NCBI RefSeq assembly: GCF_001243045.1
Contig: NZ_LN849006.1
Location: 62,001-126,000, forward strand
DNA from: Clostridium niameyense
Lineage (GTDB): Bacteria; Bacillota; Clostridia; Clostridiales; Clostridiaceae
Reading direction: 5' to 3'
Length of the DNA stretch: 64,000 bases
The position numbers and the translations under genes were made by a program. Below are positions 17,821 to 24,794 of this stretch, in pieces (the stretch's first letter is position 1; the number at the start of each line of letters is the position of its first letter). The notes under the pieces are model-generated. The model was not told where the DNA came from. It saw only the letters and a program-made list of their open reading frames with translations, and searched no databases.

Positions 17821-18801
17821 TTAAATTGACCAATAAATAGATACTCCTCCATAAGTCAATCCTCCACCAAAACCTACTAAAATTATTTTACTGCCCTTTC
17901 TTAAAAGACCATTCTTATTAATATGATCTAGGGCAATTGCTATACTAGCTGCTGATGTATTACCACAGTCTTTTAAATTAGTATAAAATTTGTTTTTAGG
18001 CACTCCTAATTTCTTAGAAGTATACTCTATTATTCTCATATTGGCTTGATGTGGTATTATATAATCTACATCTTCAAGTTTCCAATTTGATTTCATGCAT
18101 AATTCCTTAACTACATTAGTTATAGAATTTACTGCAAATTTAAATATCTCCTTACCAGACATACTTATATAACTATTGTGTCTCTCATTATCATTACTTA
18201 TATATAGATTTTTAAGCGGTAGTGCCTTAGATGTTAAAAATTCTCCTAATTCTCCTTGGGAACCTGTTGAAAAATCTACAATTCCCTTTTCATTTTTTTT
18301 AGAAATAACAGCAGCACCAGCACCATCTCCAAATAAAATACAAGTACTTCTATCCTTCCAATCTACTATCTTTGATAAAGTTTCAGCCCCTATAATTAAT
18401 GCATTCTTTCTACTTGTAGAATTTATAAGGGAATATGCCACTTCTAGAGCATATACAAAGCCTGAACAAGCCGCAGATATATCAAAGCACATAGCATTTT
18501 TGGCCTTTAACTCTTTTTGTACACTACAAGCTGTAGATGGCATAAAATTATCTGGAGTTAATGTAGCTACTATTATTAAATCCAAATCTTCAGAACATAA
18601 CTTAGAACTGTCCAATGCCATTTTTCCAGCTTTACATGCCATATATACAGTATTCTCTCCTTTAGATATTCTTCTTTTACTTATGCCAGTTCTGGCTGTT
18701 ATCCATTCATCATTAGTATCTACTATATTTGATAAATCATCGTTTGTAATAATACCTTCAGGTAAATAACTTCCTGTTCCTATAATCTGAATATTGCTCA
18801 T
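17821..18801 (-). CDS. fabH: 3-oxoacyl-ACP synthase III
   Basis: A 326-residue initiating condensing enzyme joining acetyl-CoA (or branched starter) to malonyl-ACP. The catalytic set is visible: Cys112 in ISAACSGFVYALE, His near 254 in IIPHQANMRI and Asn near 284 in CGNTSAAS. It starts one base after the fabT stop, with AAAGGAG upstream. Starter specificity cannot be read reliably. Confidence 0.96.
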   Translation of the reverse strand: MSNIQIIGTGSYLPEGIITNDDLSNIVDTNDEWITARTGISKRRISKGENTVYMACKAGKMALDSSKLCSEDLDLIIVATLTPDNFMPSTACSVQKELKAKNAMCFDISAACSGFVYALEVAYSLINSTSRKNALIIGAETLSKIVDWKDRSTCILFGDGAGAAVISKKNEKGIVDFSTGSQGELGEFLTSKALPLKNLYISNDNERHNSYISMSGKEIFKFAVNSITNVVKELCMKSNWKLEDVDYIIPHQANMRIIEYTSKKLGVPKNKFYTNLKDCGNTSAASIAIALDHINKNGLLRKGSKIILVGFGGGLTYGGVSIYWSI

Positions 18802-18802
18802 T

Positions 18803-19267
18803 TTATTTCTCCTTTTTATCCTTTAAATGATATTTTTCCTTGAAGAAATTATTTAATTTATCTAAGGAACTTATAAGAATCTTCTCTTCCTCTTTAGTAA
18901 TACCCTCTATAGTTGCTTTTATCATATCTGAATGAAATTTTTCATGTACTCTATAGGCTAACTTACCCCTTTTATTTAATTTTATTTCAACAATTCTTCG
19001 GTCTTTATTACTTCTGTTTCTTTCTACATAACCCTTTTTTACTAAATTATTAATAGCTGTAGTAAGGGTACCTACTGTTATATTTAGATCAATGGCTACC
19101 TGAGACATAGTCCTACTCTTATACATACCTATAGCTGCTATAGTATGTATTTCTGTAACAGATAAATCTTTGAATATACCAGATTGTAACGCTTGTTGTT
19201 CTATTGCCAATATATCATTAAATGTATCCACTAAAAGCTCATTTAAAATATTTATAGATTCACTCAT
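18803..19267 (-). CDS. fabT: MarR-family repressor of fatty-acid synthesis, FabT type
   Basis: A 154-residue MarR-family winged-helix protein (TEIHTIAAIGMYKSRTMSQVA...VGTLTTAINNLVKKGYVERN, about 38-83, wing NKDRRIVEIKLNKRG). Its identity as FabT rests on position: second gene of the fab operon, directly before fabH, as in streptococci and enterococci. There FabT with acyl-ACP as co-repressor binds TTTGATTATCAAA-type boxes, and two such boxes are present in the operon promoter (20343-20371). It would therefore autoregulate the operon. Confidence 0.88.
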   Translation of the reverse strand: MSESINILNELLVDTFNDILAIEQQALQSGIFKDLSVTEIHTIAAIGMYKSRTMSQVAIDLNITVGTLTTAINNLVKKGYVERNRSNKDRRIVEIKLNKRGKLAYRVHEKFHSDMIKATIEGITKEEEKILISSLDKLNNFFKEKYHLKDKKEK

Positions 19268-19281
19268 TTACTATCACCACT

Positions 19282-20328
19282 TTATTCAATTAATTCCTTT
19301 ATAAGTTCTTTAACTGTAATAATTTTATTTATTCTATACCCATTGCTACCTGTAAATATTAAACCATCATCTACATGTCCATTCACTGCATTTATTAAAG
19401 CATCTGATATACAATATGGTGTTTTACCAGGATCGCAAAATTTTATACAGTTATAACAAATATTAGGTTTTAAATTCTCTATATTATTAACTAAATTTAA
19501 AAAGTTATTCCTTATAGCCCTTCCTGGAAGTCCTACTGGACTTTTTACTAAAGTTATATCCTCTTTATAACAGTTTATAAACGCATTTTTAAAATTTATA
19601 TGGGCGTCACATTCTTCTGTTGCAATAAATCTAGTAGCCATTTGAACTCCACTTGCCCCTAAATTTAAAAATCTTTTAATATCTTCTTTGTCATATATTC
19701 CCCCAGCTGCAATTATTGGTATATCCTTATTATATTTATTAACTTCATCTATTACATCTTGTAATATTTTTTCTAATGAAATATCTTCTTTATTACTTAA
19801 TTTATCTTTATTAAATCCTAAGTGACCTCCTGCCTTTGGTCCTTCTATCACTATAAAATCCGGATATCTATTATATTTTTTAGCCCAAGATCTTAATATA
19901 ATGGATACAGCTTTTCTAGACGATACTATAGGCGCAATTTTTATATCATGACCTTCAATCAATTTAGGTAGATTCATTGGAAGTCCTGCTCCTGAAATTA
20001 TTAAATCTACATCTTCTTCTAAAGCAACCTTTATCATTTCATCATATTGTGTCATAGCCACCATAACATTAACACCAATTATTCCTTTAGGAGATATTTC
20101 TCTTGCTTTCTTTATTTCACTTTTTAAAGCTCTAATATTTGCTTTTTGTGGATTAACTTTAAAATCTGGTTCTTTGTATCCTATTTGTGCTGCAGATATT
20201 ATACCTATGGCATTTTCATTAGCCACTGCAGAAGCTAACCTGTATCCTGAAACCCCTATGCCCATTCCTCCCTGAATTATAGGAATTTTAGCAATAATGT
20301 TGCCTATTTTTAAAGGGTTCAATTTCAT
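19282..20328 (-). CDS. Nitronate monooxygenase / FabK-like FMN protein with C-terminal cysteine cluster
   Basis: A 348-residue TIM-barrel FMN protein of the NPD family: IIQGGMGIGVSGYRLASAVANE near the start, IVIEGPKAGGHLGFN near 176, and IIAAGGIYDKEDIKRFLNLGASG near 223-245. It resembles FabK (encoded later in the operon) but has about 40 extra residues with a CX2CX3CX7C arrangement (CYNCIKFCDPGKTPYC, near 298-313) that could bind metal or an iron-sulfur cluster. Start choice: ATG 20328 lies 8 bases after GGAG; the upstream 14 codons overlap the operator. It is the first gene of the fatty-acid operon and so directly under FabT. Its substrate is unknown; nitronate detoxification or a second enoyl reductase are both possible. 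Confidence 0.82.
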   Translation of the reverse strand: MKLNPLKIGNIIAKIPIIQGGMGIGVSGYRLASAVANENAIGIISAAQIGYKEPDFKVNPQKANIRALKSEIKKAREISPKGIIGVNVMVAMTQYDEMIKVALEEDVDLIISGAGLPMNLPKLIEGHDIKIAPIVSSRKAVSIILRSWAKKYNRYPDFIVIEGPKAGGHLGFNKDKLSNKEDISLEKILQDVIDEVNKYNKDIPIIAAGGIYDKEDIKRFLNLGASGVQMATRFIATEECDAHINFKNAFINCYKEDITLVKSPVGLPGRAIRNNFLNLVNNIENLKPNICYNCIKFCDPGKTPYCISDALINAVNGHVDDGLIFTGSNGYRINKIITVKELIKELIE

Positions 20329-20342
20329 TATCATTACTCCTT

Positions 20343-20371
20343 TTTGATTATCAAATATTTTGATAATCAAA
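20343..20371 (-). promoter_or_regulatory. Two adjacent FabT operator boxes
   Basis: TTTGATTATCAAA (20343-20355) and its reverse complement TTTGATAATCAAA (20359-20371), centres 16 bp apart. Each matches the established FabT box. They begin at the -10 element and cover the start of transcription and the leader, where bound repressor would block polymerase. Confidence 0.85.
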
Positions 20372-20399
20372 GTATATAATAAAAATATTTATGTGTCAA
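20371..20399 (-). promoter_or_regulatory. Sigma-A promoter of the fatty-acid operon
   Basis: On the minus strand -35 TTGACA (20394-20399) and -10 TATACT (20371-20376) are separated by 17 bp. One FabT box directly overlaps the end of the -10. Confidence 0.85.
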
Positions 20400-20545
20400 C
20401 ATAGCCATACTGTTTTGTTCTTCCATAAAGATTATAAAAATATATCTAAAAAACATGCTAAATCCTTTGATTATTGTAATAAGCTCTGTACTTTGATATA
20501 ATTTTAATATTATATAATATAAATCAAAAGGTAGGTGAATAACCT

Positions 20546-21535
20546 TTGAGTACTTTTGTTTTCAAAAATCATAATTCAAAATATACTCCTGTAAGCAATG
20601 TTTTCATAGATAAATTTATGCCTAAAGCCCGAGGGGAATTCGTTAAAGTATATCTTCTGGGGCTAAAATATTGTACTTCTGGCGAAATAGGTGTTAGTTC
20701 AGAAATTCTATCTAGCACTCTACACTTGCTAGAAACTGATGTAATGAATGCTTGGAATTATTGGAATGATGAAGGTGTAATAAAAATAAACACCATAGAT
20801 AACATGGGTAACTATAACATAGAATTTTTAAACTTAGAATCAGCCCCAGCCCCTTCCAATGATATAAATTTATTGGAAGAACTAAATAATGAATCTATAA
20901 AAGATATGTTACAAGATATAGAAAAATTATTGGGAAGGCCTTTATCTTCAAAAGAAATGAGTATGTACATCCAATGGCTAAAAGAATACAACTTTACTCC
21001 AGAAATAATTCTGCTACTAATACAGTATTGTGTATCAAAAGGCAAAACAGATTGGAGGTATATAGAAAAAATAGCTTTATGCTGGTTTGATGCTAGTATA
21101 AAGTCAGTGGATGAGGCCCAAATGTACATAAAAAAACATGAAGATAAGTGGATTAATATAAGAAAAATTTTAAATTATTTAGGCATAAAAAATGCTGATA
21201 TTATGAAACCCCAGGAAGATATATTAGATAAGTGGATTAATATTTACAAATTCCCTTTAGATATAATATATAAAGCTTGCGATATTTGCTTCCAGAGAAT
21301 TAACAAAGCAGATTTTAGATATATTGACGGCATTTTGACTAGTTGGTATAAAGATGGAATAAAAACTTTAGAAGACATAGTAGTAAAAGATAAAAAGAAA
21401 TCTAATTATAAAAAAGGTAAATCCTCTAACTACAACAACAATAAATCTGTAGATAAATTTAATGATTTTGAACAAAGAAACTACAACTTTGAAGAATTAG
21501 AAAAAAAATTATTAGGATGGGATAATAATGATTAA
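20546..21535 (+). CDS. DnaD-domain replication initiation protein
   Basis: A 329-residue protein with an N-terminal winged-helix region (about 1-95), a DnaB_2/DnaD domain repeat (about 110-200, including LLGRPLSSKEMSMYIQWLKEY and IEKIALCWFDASIKSVDEAQ), and a second partial repeat about 208-285 (IDGILTSWYKDGIKTLED). A basic, Asn/Lys-rich tail follows. DnaD-family proteins remodel origin DNA and help helicase loading. The start is TTG 20546 with AGGTGA 7 bases upstream. It overlaps the DnaI-like gene by 8 bases, so the two are co-translated. Confidence 0.85.
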   Translation: MSTFVFKNHNSKYTPVSNVFIDKFMPKARGEFVKVYLLGLKYCTSGEIGVSSEILSSTLHLLETDVMNAWNYWNDEGVIKINTIDNMGNYNIEFLNLESAPAPSNDINLLEELNNESIKDMLQDIEKLLGRPLSSKEMSMYIQWLKEYNFTPEIILLLIQYCVSKGKTDWRYIEKIALCWFDASIKSVDEAQMYIKKHEDKWINIRKILNYLGIKNADIMKPQEDILDKWINIYKFPLDIIYKACDICFQRINKADFRYIDGILTSWYKDGIKTLEDIVVKDKKKSNYKKGKSSNYNNNKSVDKFNDFEQRNYNFEELEKKLLGWDNND

Positions 21536-22499
21536 AAAATATGAATCACAAATCCTAAAACAATATGAAAAAATAAGAGATCAAGAAACAATATCTTTAA
21601 AAAATAGAAAACAGGAAATAGCTAAAATTTTACCCGAAGTCTCTGATATAGAAACAAAAATAGCAAAATTGAGTTTAGAAATGTCTATGAATATTTTAAA
21701 AGATCCAACTCGTTCTAAAGAATATATAAAAAAAGTAAAAAAATCTATAACCGAATTAAGAATAAAAAAATCAGAACTATTAGTAAGTAAAGGATATCCT
21801 TTAGATTATTTAGAACTTCATTACACTTGTCCTAATTGTAAGGATACTGGATACATTAACAATAAAAGATGTCCATGTTATAAACAAAAATTAGTAAAAT
21901 TATACTATGATAATTCTGACTTAAAATATATACTAAAAACTAATAACTTCGCCAACTTCAATTTTGACTACTATCCTAATATACAAATGGACTTTCATAG
22001 CGATACACCAAGAAAAAACATTGAAAAAATAGTGTCTAAATCTTGGGGATTTATTGAAAACTTTGAAGATAATAATGAAAATTTTATGTTTATTGGAAAT
22101 TCTGGTACTGGAAAAACATTTTTATCTCATTGCATAGCAAAGGAATTATTAGATAGAGGGAAACTTGTAGTTTATAGAACAGCTGATGAACTAATACAAA
22201 ATCTAAAACATATACGATTTAATAATGATAAAAATTTAGAAGATATACTCCTAAACTGTGATCTTATTATAATTGATGATTTGGGTACAGAACCTATAAA
22301 TGAATTTTCTAAGTCAGAATTCTTTAATTTCTTAAATAAAAAATTACTAATGAATAAAAACATGATAATATCTACAAATTATAGTATAGAAATGATATTA
22401 AAAAATTATTCTGAAAGAATTTCTTCTAGGTTATTAGGTAATTTTACTTTATGTAAATTTTATTGTGATGATATAAGAATACAAAATAACATAAAATAA
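21528..22499 (+). CDS. DnaI/DnaC-type helicase-loader ATPase
   Basis: A 323-residue AAA+ protein. The N-terminal half is coiled-coil and carries a four-Cys cluster (CPNCKDTGYINNKRCPC, near 102-118) that probably binds zinc, as in B. subtilis DnaI. Walker A is FIGNSGTGKTFLSH near 185-198 and Walker B is LIIIDDLGTE near 246-255. It loads the DnaB helicase, whose gene lies at 32981-34315. It overlaps the DnaD gene upstream and is followed by a strong terminator, so the two form a complete operon. Confidence 0.87.
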   Translation: MIKKYESQILKQYEKIRDQETISLKNRKQEIAKILPEVSDIETKIAKLSLEMSMNILKDPTRSKEYIKKVKKSITELRIKKSELLVSKGYPLDYLELHYTCPNCKDTGYINNKRCPCYKQKLVKLYYDNSDLKYILKTNNFANFNFDYYPNIQMDFHSDTPRKNIEKIVSKSWGFIENFEDNNENFMFIGNSGTGKTFLSHCIAKELLDRGKLVVYRTADELIQNLKHIRFNNDKNLEDILLNCDLIIIDDLGTEPINEFSKSEFFNFLNKKLLMNKNMIISTNYSIEMILKNYSERISSRLLGNFTLCKFYCDDIRIQNNIK

Positions 22500-22501
22500 T
22501 T

Positions 22502-22532
22502 AATAATAGGCTTAAATGGCCTATTATTTTTA
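22502..22532 (+). terminator. Terminator of the dnaD-dnaI operon
   Basis: A 10-bp perfect stem (AATAATAGGC / GCCTATTATT, 22502-22511 with 22519-22528) followed by TTTTAT. Confidence 0.88.
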
Positions 22533-22550
22533 TATTATCTGATATAAAAA

Positions 22551-22593
22551 TTAAAAAGACTACGTACAATCAATTTTGAAAGTACATAGTCTT
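22551..22593 (-). terminator. Terminator of the tRNA operon
   Basis: AAGACTATGTAC on the minus strand pairs with GTACGTAGTCTT (22556-22567 with 22582-22593), with one wobble, followed by TTTTTAATTTTT. It lies 6 bases downstream of the last tRNA. Confidence 0.85.
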
Positions 22594-22599
22594 CTCTAC

Positions 22600-22675
22600 T
22601 GGAGCTGGCAATAGGACTTGAACCTACAACCTGCTGATTACAAGTCAGCTGCTCTGCCAATTGAGCCATGCCAGC
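22600..22675 (-). tRNA. tRNA-Thr (anticodon TGT)
   Basis: A 76-nt cloverleaf with a 7-bp acceptor stem GCTGGCA/TGCCAGC, anticodon loop CTTGTAA and T-loop TTCAAGT. The CCA end is encoded. It is the last gene of the array and identical to the tRNA at 23281. Confidence 0.96.
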
Positions 22676-22680
22676 ATTTA

Positions 22681-22757
22681 TGGCGACCCAGAAGGGGTTC
22701 GAACCCTCGACCTCCGGCGTGACAGGCCGGCACTCTAACCAGCTGAGCCACTGGGCC
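22681..22757 (-). tRNA. tRNA-Asp (anticodon GTC)
   Basis: A 77-nt cloverleaf: acceptor GGCCCAG/CTGGGTC, anticodon loop CTGTCAC, T-loop TTCGAAC, CCA encoded. D-loop variant AGCTGGTTAG. Confidence 0.96.
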
Positions 22758-22765
22758 ATTTTTTA

Positions 22766-22841
22766 TGGTGGGCACAACAGGGCTCGAACCTGTGACCCCC
22801 TGCTTGTAAGGCAGATGCTCTCCCAGCTGAGCTATGCGCCC
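22766..22841 (-). tRNA. tRNA-Val (anticodon TAC)
   Basis: A 76-nt cloverleaf: acceptor GGGCGCA/TGTGCCC, anticodon loop CTTACAA, T-loop TTCGAGC, CCA encoded. Confidence 0.96.
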
Positions 22842-22854
22842 ATAAAAAAATAAA

Positions 22855-22929
22855 TGGTGACCCCTACGGGATTCGAACCCATGTTACCACCGTGAAAGGG
22901 TGGTGTCTTAACCGCTTGACCAAGGGGCC
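22855..22929 (-). tRNA. tRNA-Glu (anticodon TTC)
   Basis: A 75-nt cloverleaf: acceptor GGCCCCT/AGGGGTC, anticodon loop CTTTCAC, T-loop TTCGAAT, CCA encoded. First gene of the third repeat unit. Confidence 0.96.
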
Positions 22930-22956
22930 TCATTCTCACCATTTTAATATTATTTT

Positions 22957-22985
22957 ATAGCTAATATTACATTAGCTATTTTTTT
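22957..22985. repeat. Hairpin in the spacer where a tRNA-Thr is missing
   Basis: A 9-bp perfect inverted repeat ATAGCTAAT / ATTAGCTAT (22957-22965 with 22971-22979) followed on the plus strand by a run of T. It lies in the 77-bp spacer that replaces tRNA-Thr in the middle unit. The T-run is on the wrong strand to terminate the tRNA operon. Confidence 0.6.
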
Positions 22986-23006
22986 GTTAAGCTATATAAA
23001 AAATAA

Positions 23007-23083
23007 TGGCGACCCAGAAGGGGTTCGAACCCTCGACCTCCGGCGTGACAGGCCGGCACTCTAACCAACTGAGCCACTGGGCC
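23007..23083 (-). tRNA. tRNA-Asp (anticodon GTC)
   Basis: A 77-nt copy that differs from the other Asp genes by one D-loop base (AGTTGGTTAG in place of AGCTGGTTAG). CCA encoded. It closes the middle unit. Confidence 0.96.
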
Positions 23084-23091
23084 ATTTTTTA

Positions 23092-23167
23092 TGGTGGGCA
23101 CAACAGGGCTCGAACCTGTGACCCCCTGCTTGTAAGGCAGATGCTCTCCCAGCTGAGCTATGCGCCC
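23092..23167 (-). tRNA. tRNA-Val (anticodon TAC)
   Basis: A 76-nt cloverleaf identical to the Val genes at 22766 and 23445; CCA encoded. Confidence 0.96.
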
Positions 23168-23179
23168 ATAAAAAATAAT

Positions 23180-23254
23180 TGGTGACCCCTACGGGATTCG
23201 AACCCATGTTACCACCGTGAAAGGGTGGTGTCTTAACCGCTTGACCAAGGGGCC
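23180..23254 (-). tRNA. tRNA-Glu (anticodon TTC)
   Basis: A 75-nt cloverleaf identical to the other two Glu genes; CCA encoded. First gene of the middle unit. Confidence 0.96.
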
Positions 23255-23280
23255 TTATATATAGCATTTTTATTACACAA

Positions 23281-23356
23281 TGGAGCTGGCAATAGGACTT
23301 GAACCTACAACCTGCTGATTACAAGTCAGCTGCTCTGCCAATTGAGCCATGCCAGC
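23281..23356 (-). tRNA. tRNA-Thr (anticodon TGT)
   Basis: A 76-nt cloverleaf identical to the Thr gene at 22600; CCA encoded. Last gene of the first unit. Confidence 0.96.
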
Positions 23357-23359
23357 ATT

Positions 23360-23436
23360 TGGCGACCCAGAAGGGGATCGAACCCTCGACCTCCGGCGTG
23401 ACAGGCCGGCACTCTAACCAGCTGAGCCACTGGGCC
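23360..23436 (-). tRNA. tRNA-Asp (anticodon GTC)
   Basis: A 77-nt cloverleaf. Its T-loop reads TTCGATC rather than TTCGAAC, a change at the variable position 59; other signature bases are kept. CCA encoded. Confidence 0.95.
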
Positions 23437-23444
23437 ACTTTTTA

Positions 23445-23520
23445 TGGTGGGCACAACAGGGCTCGAACCTGTGACCCCCTGCTTGTAAGGCAGATGCTCT
23501 CCCAGCTGAGCTATGCGCCC
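23445..23520 (-). tRNA. tRNA-Val (anticodon TAC)
   Basis: A 76-nt cloverleaf identical to its paralogues; CCA encoded. Confidence 0.96.
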
Positions 23521-23529
23521 ATAAAAATG

Positions 23530-23604
23530 TGGTGACCCCTACGGGATTCGAACCCATGTTACCACCGTGAAAGGGTGGTGTCTTAACCGCTTGACCAAGG
23601 GGCC
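23530..23604 (-). tRNA. tRNA-Glu (anticodon TTC)
   Basis: A 75-nt cloverleaf. First gene of the operon, about 50 bases downstream of the consensus promoter. CCA encoded. Confidence 0.96.
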
Positions 23605-23655
23605 TTATTAAATATTTTTCATCTGTTTGGTCTCTCTTGCGACCTAACATAGACT

Positions 23656-23684
23656 ATAATACATTAAAAATAATAAAGTGTCAA
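23656..23684 (-). promoter_or_regulatory. Promoter of the tRNA operon
   Basis: On the minus strand -35 TTGACA (23679-23684) and -10 TATTAT (23656-23661) are separated by 17 bp. Confidence 0.85.
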
Positions 23685-23753
23685 CACTTTTTTTAAATTT
23701 TTTTTACTTTTATTTATAAATGTTTAAAAATCAACATTTTCCCTAAATTTTAT

Positions 23754-24554
23754 TTATAAAACATTTATACTCTCCATAACAATAAGAGCCGTATCTTCTA
23801 TGGCACGTTTTGTTACATCTATAACCTTGCACTTTAACCTTCTCATAATTTTATCTGCATATTCTAGCTCTTTAAGAACCCTCTCCCCATTAGCATACTG
23901 TATATCCTTTGTAAACCTCATCATGCTATCTATTCTATGCCTTCTTATATCCATTAAATGTATTGGGTCTATAGTAAGTCCTATAATTTTTTTTCTATCT
24001 ATTTCAAATAATTCTTGTGGTACAGGTATTTCTGGCATTAGAGGAACATTTAATGCCTTAATTCCCTTGTTTGCTAAATATATACTTAAAGGAGTTTTTG
24101 AAGTTCTAGAGAGTCCTATAAGAACTACATCTGCATATTTTATGCCTGAATGATCCTTACTATCATCATATCTTATAGCAAACTCCATAGCTTCTATTTT
24201 TTTATAATATTTTCTATCCATATCCCAAACAGCGCCCGGTTTATATTCAGGGGTTGCATTTAATATTCTAGAAACCAAACTTATACATGGACCTAATACA
24301 TTAGAAATATGAATTCCTCGCTCTACACATCTTTCCACTAAGAATTCCCTTATATCAACTAAAACAACAGTAGATATAATTAATACCTCCTTTGGATTTT
24401 TTATTTTTCCCAAAAATTCATTAACATCTTCAAAAGTCTTTATATAAGGAACTCTTTCCACTTTAACTAAATCGTCAAATTGGCAAGCAGTAGCATTTGC
24501 TACTTGTTCTGCTGTTTCGCCTATAGAGTCAGATACCGCATATATTTTAAACAC
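23754..24554 (-). CDS. ppsR: Pyruvate,phosphate dikinase regulatory protein (bifunctional kinase/pyrophosphorylase)
   Basis: A 266-residue DUF299-family protein. The N-terminus IYAVSDSIGETAEQVANA and the P-loop-like VVLIGLSRTSKTPLSIYLANKG (near 145-166) are diagnostic. The family phosphorylates and dephosphorylates a Thr next to the catalytic His of pyruvate,phosphate dikinase (or PEP synthase), switching pyruvate/PEP flux. No ppdK is adjacent. A 240-base leader region upstream holds an inverted repeat (24589-24620) that might be regulatory. Confidence 0.9.
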   Translation of the reverse strand: MFKIYAVSDSIGETAEQVANATACQFDDLVKVERVPYIKTFEDVNEFLGKIKNPKEVLIISTVVLVDIREFLVERCVERGIHISNVLGPCISLVSRILNATPEYKPGAVWDMDRKYYKKIEAMEFAIRYDDSKDHSGIKYADVVLIGLSRTSKTPLSIYLANKGIKALNVPLMPEIPVPQELFEIDRKKIIGLTIDPIHLMDIRRHRIDSMMRFTKDIQYANGERVLKELEYADKIMRRLKCKVIDVTKRAIEDTALIVMESINVL

Positions 24555-24588
24555 TTAAAATCACTCCCCTAAGTTTTATTTACTATTT

Positions 24589-24620
24589 TAAACACCCATA
24601 TTTTTCCATAAGGGTGTTTA
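24589..24620. repeat. 9-bp inverted repeat upstream of ppsR
   Basis: TAAACACCC (24589-24597) and GGGTGTTTA (24612-24620) form a perfect dyad with a 14-base loop, about 35 bp before the ppsR start. Neither side has a proper T-run for the flanking genes, so it is more likely an operator or leader stem than a terminator. Confidence 0.5.
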
Positions 24621-24794
24621 AAGATTCCCCTTTTTCAGTTTTTTTATTATAATATTTATTATAAACGTAAGAACAATTTTAAATACAGAATATTTTCCTT
24701 AATAATAGTCTTATAATAATTATATCACGTTAAAATTTACAATTATAGTATAAAAATACATAAAGAATAAAATATATATCAAGGAGAGATTTAA

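Larger units (their letters stand above)
22600..23604 (-). repeat. Three tandem Glu-Val-Asp(-Thr) tRNA units
   Basis: In transcription order the 11 tRNAs read Glu-Val-Asp-Thr, Glu-Val-Asp, Glu-Val-Asp-Thr. Unit bodies are nearly identical and spacers are short; the middle unit has a hairpin-bearing spacer instead of tRNA-Thr. The pattern indicates tandem duplication with later loss of one tRNA. Confidence 0.9.

Noticed and set aside
22957..22985. Hairpin in the tRNA spacer as an internal terminator of the tRNA operon
   Set aside because: The T-run is on the plus strand, whereas the tRNAs are transcribed from the minus strand.
22535..23650. Short open frames on both strands across the tRNA array
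   Set aside because: They are translations of tRNA genes (repeated segments such as SNQLSHWA are tRNA-derived), not proteins.
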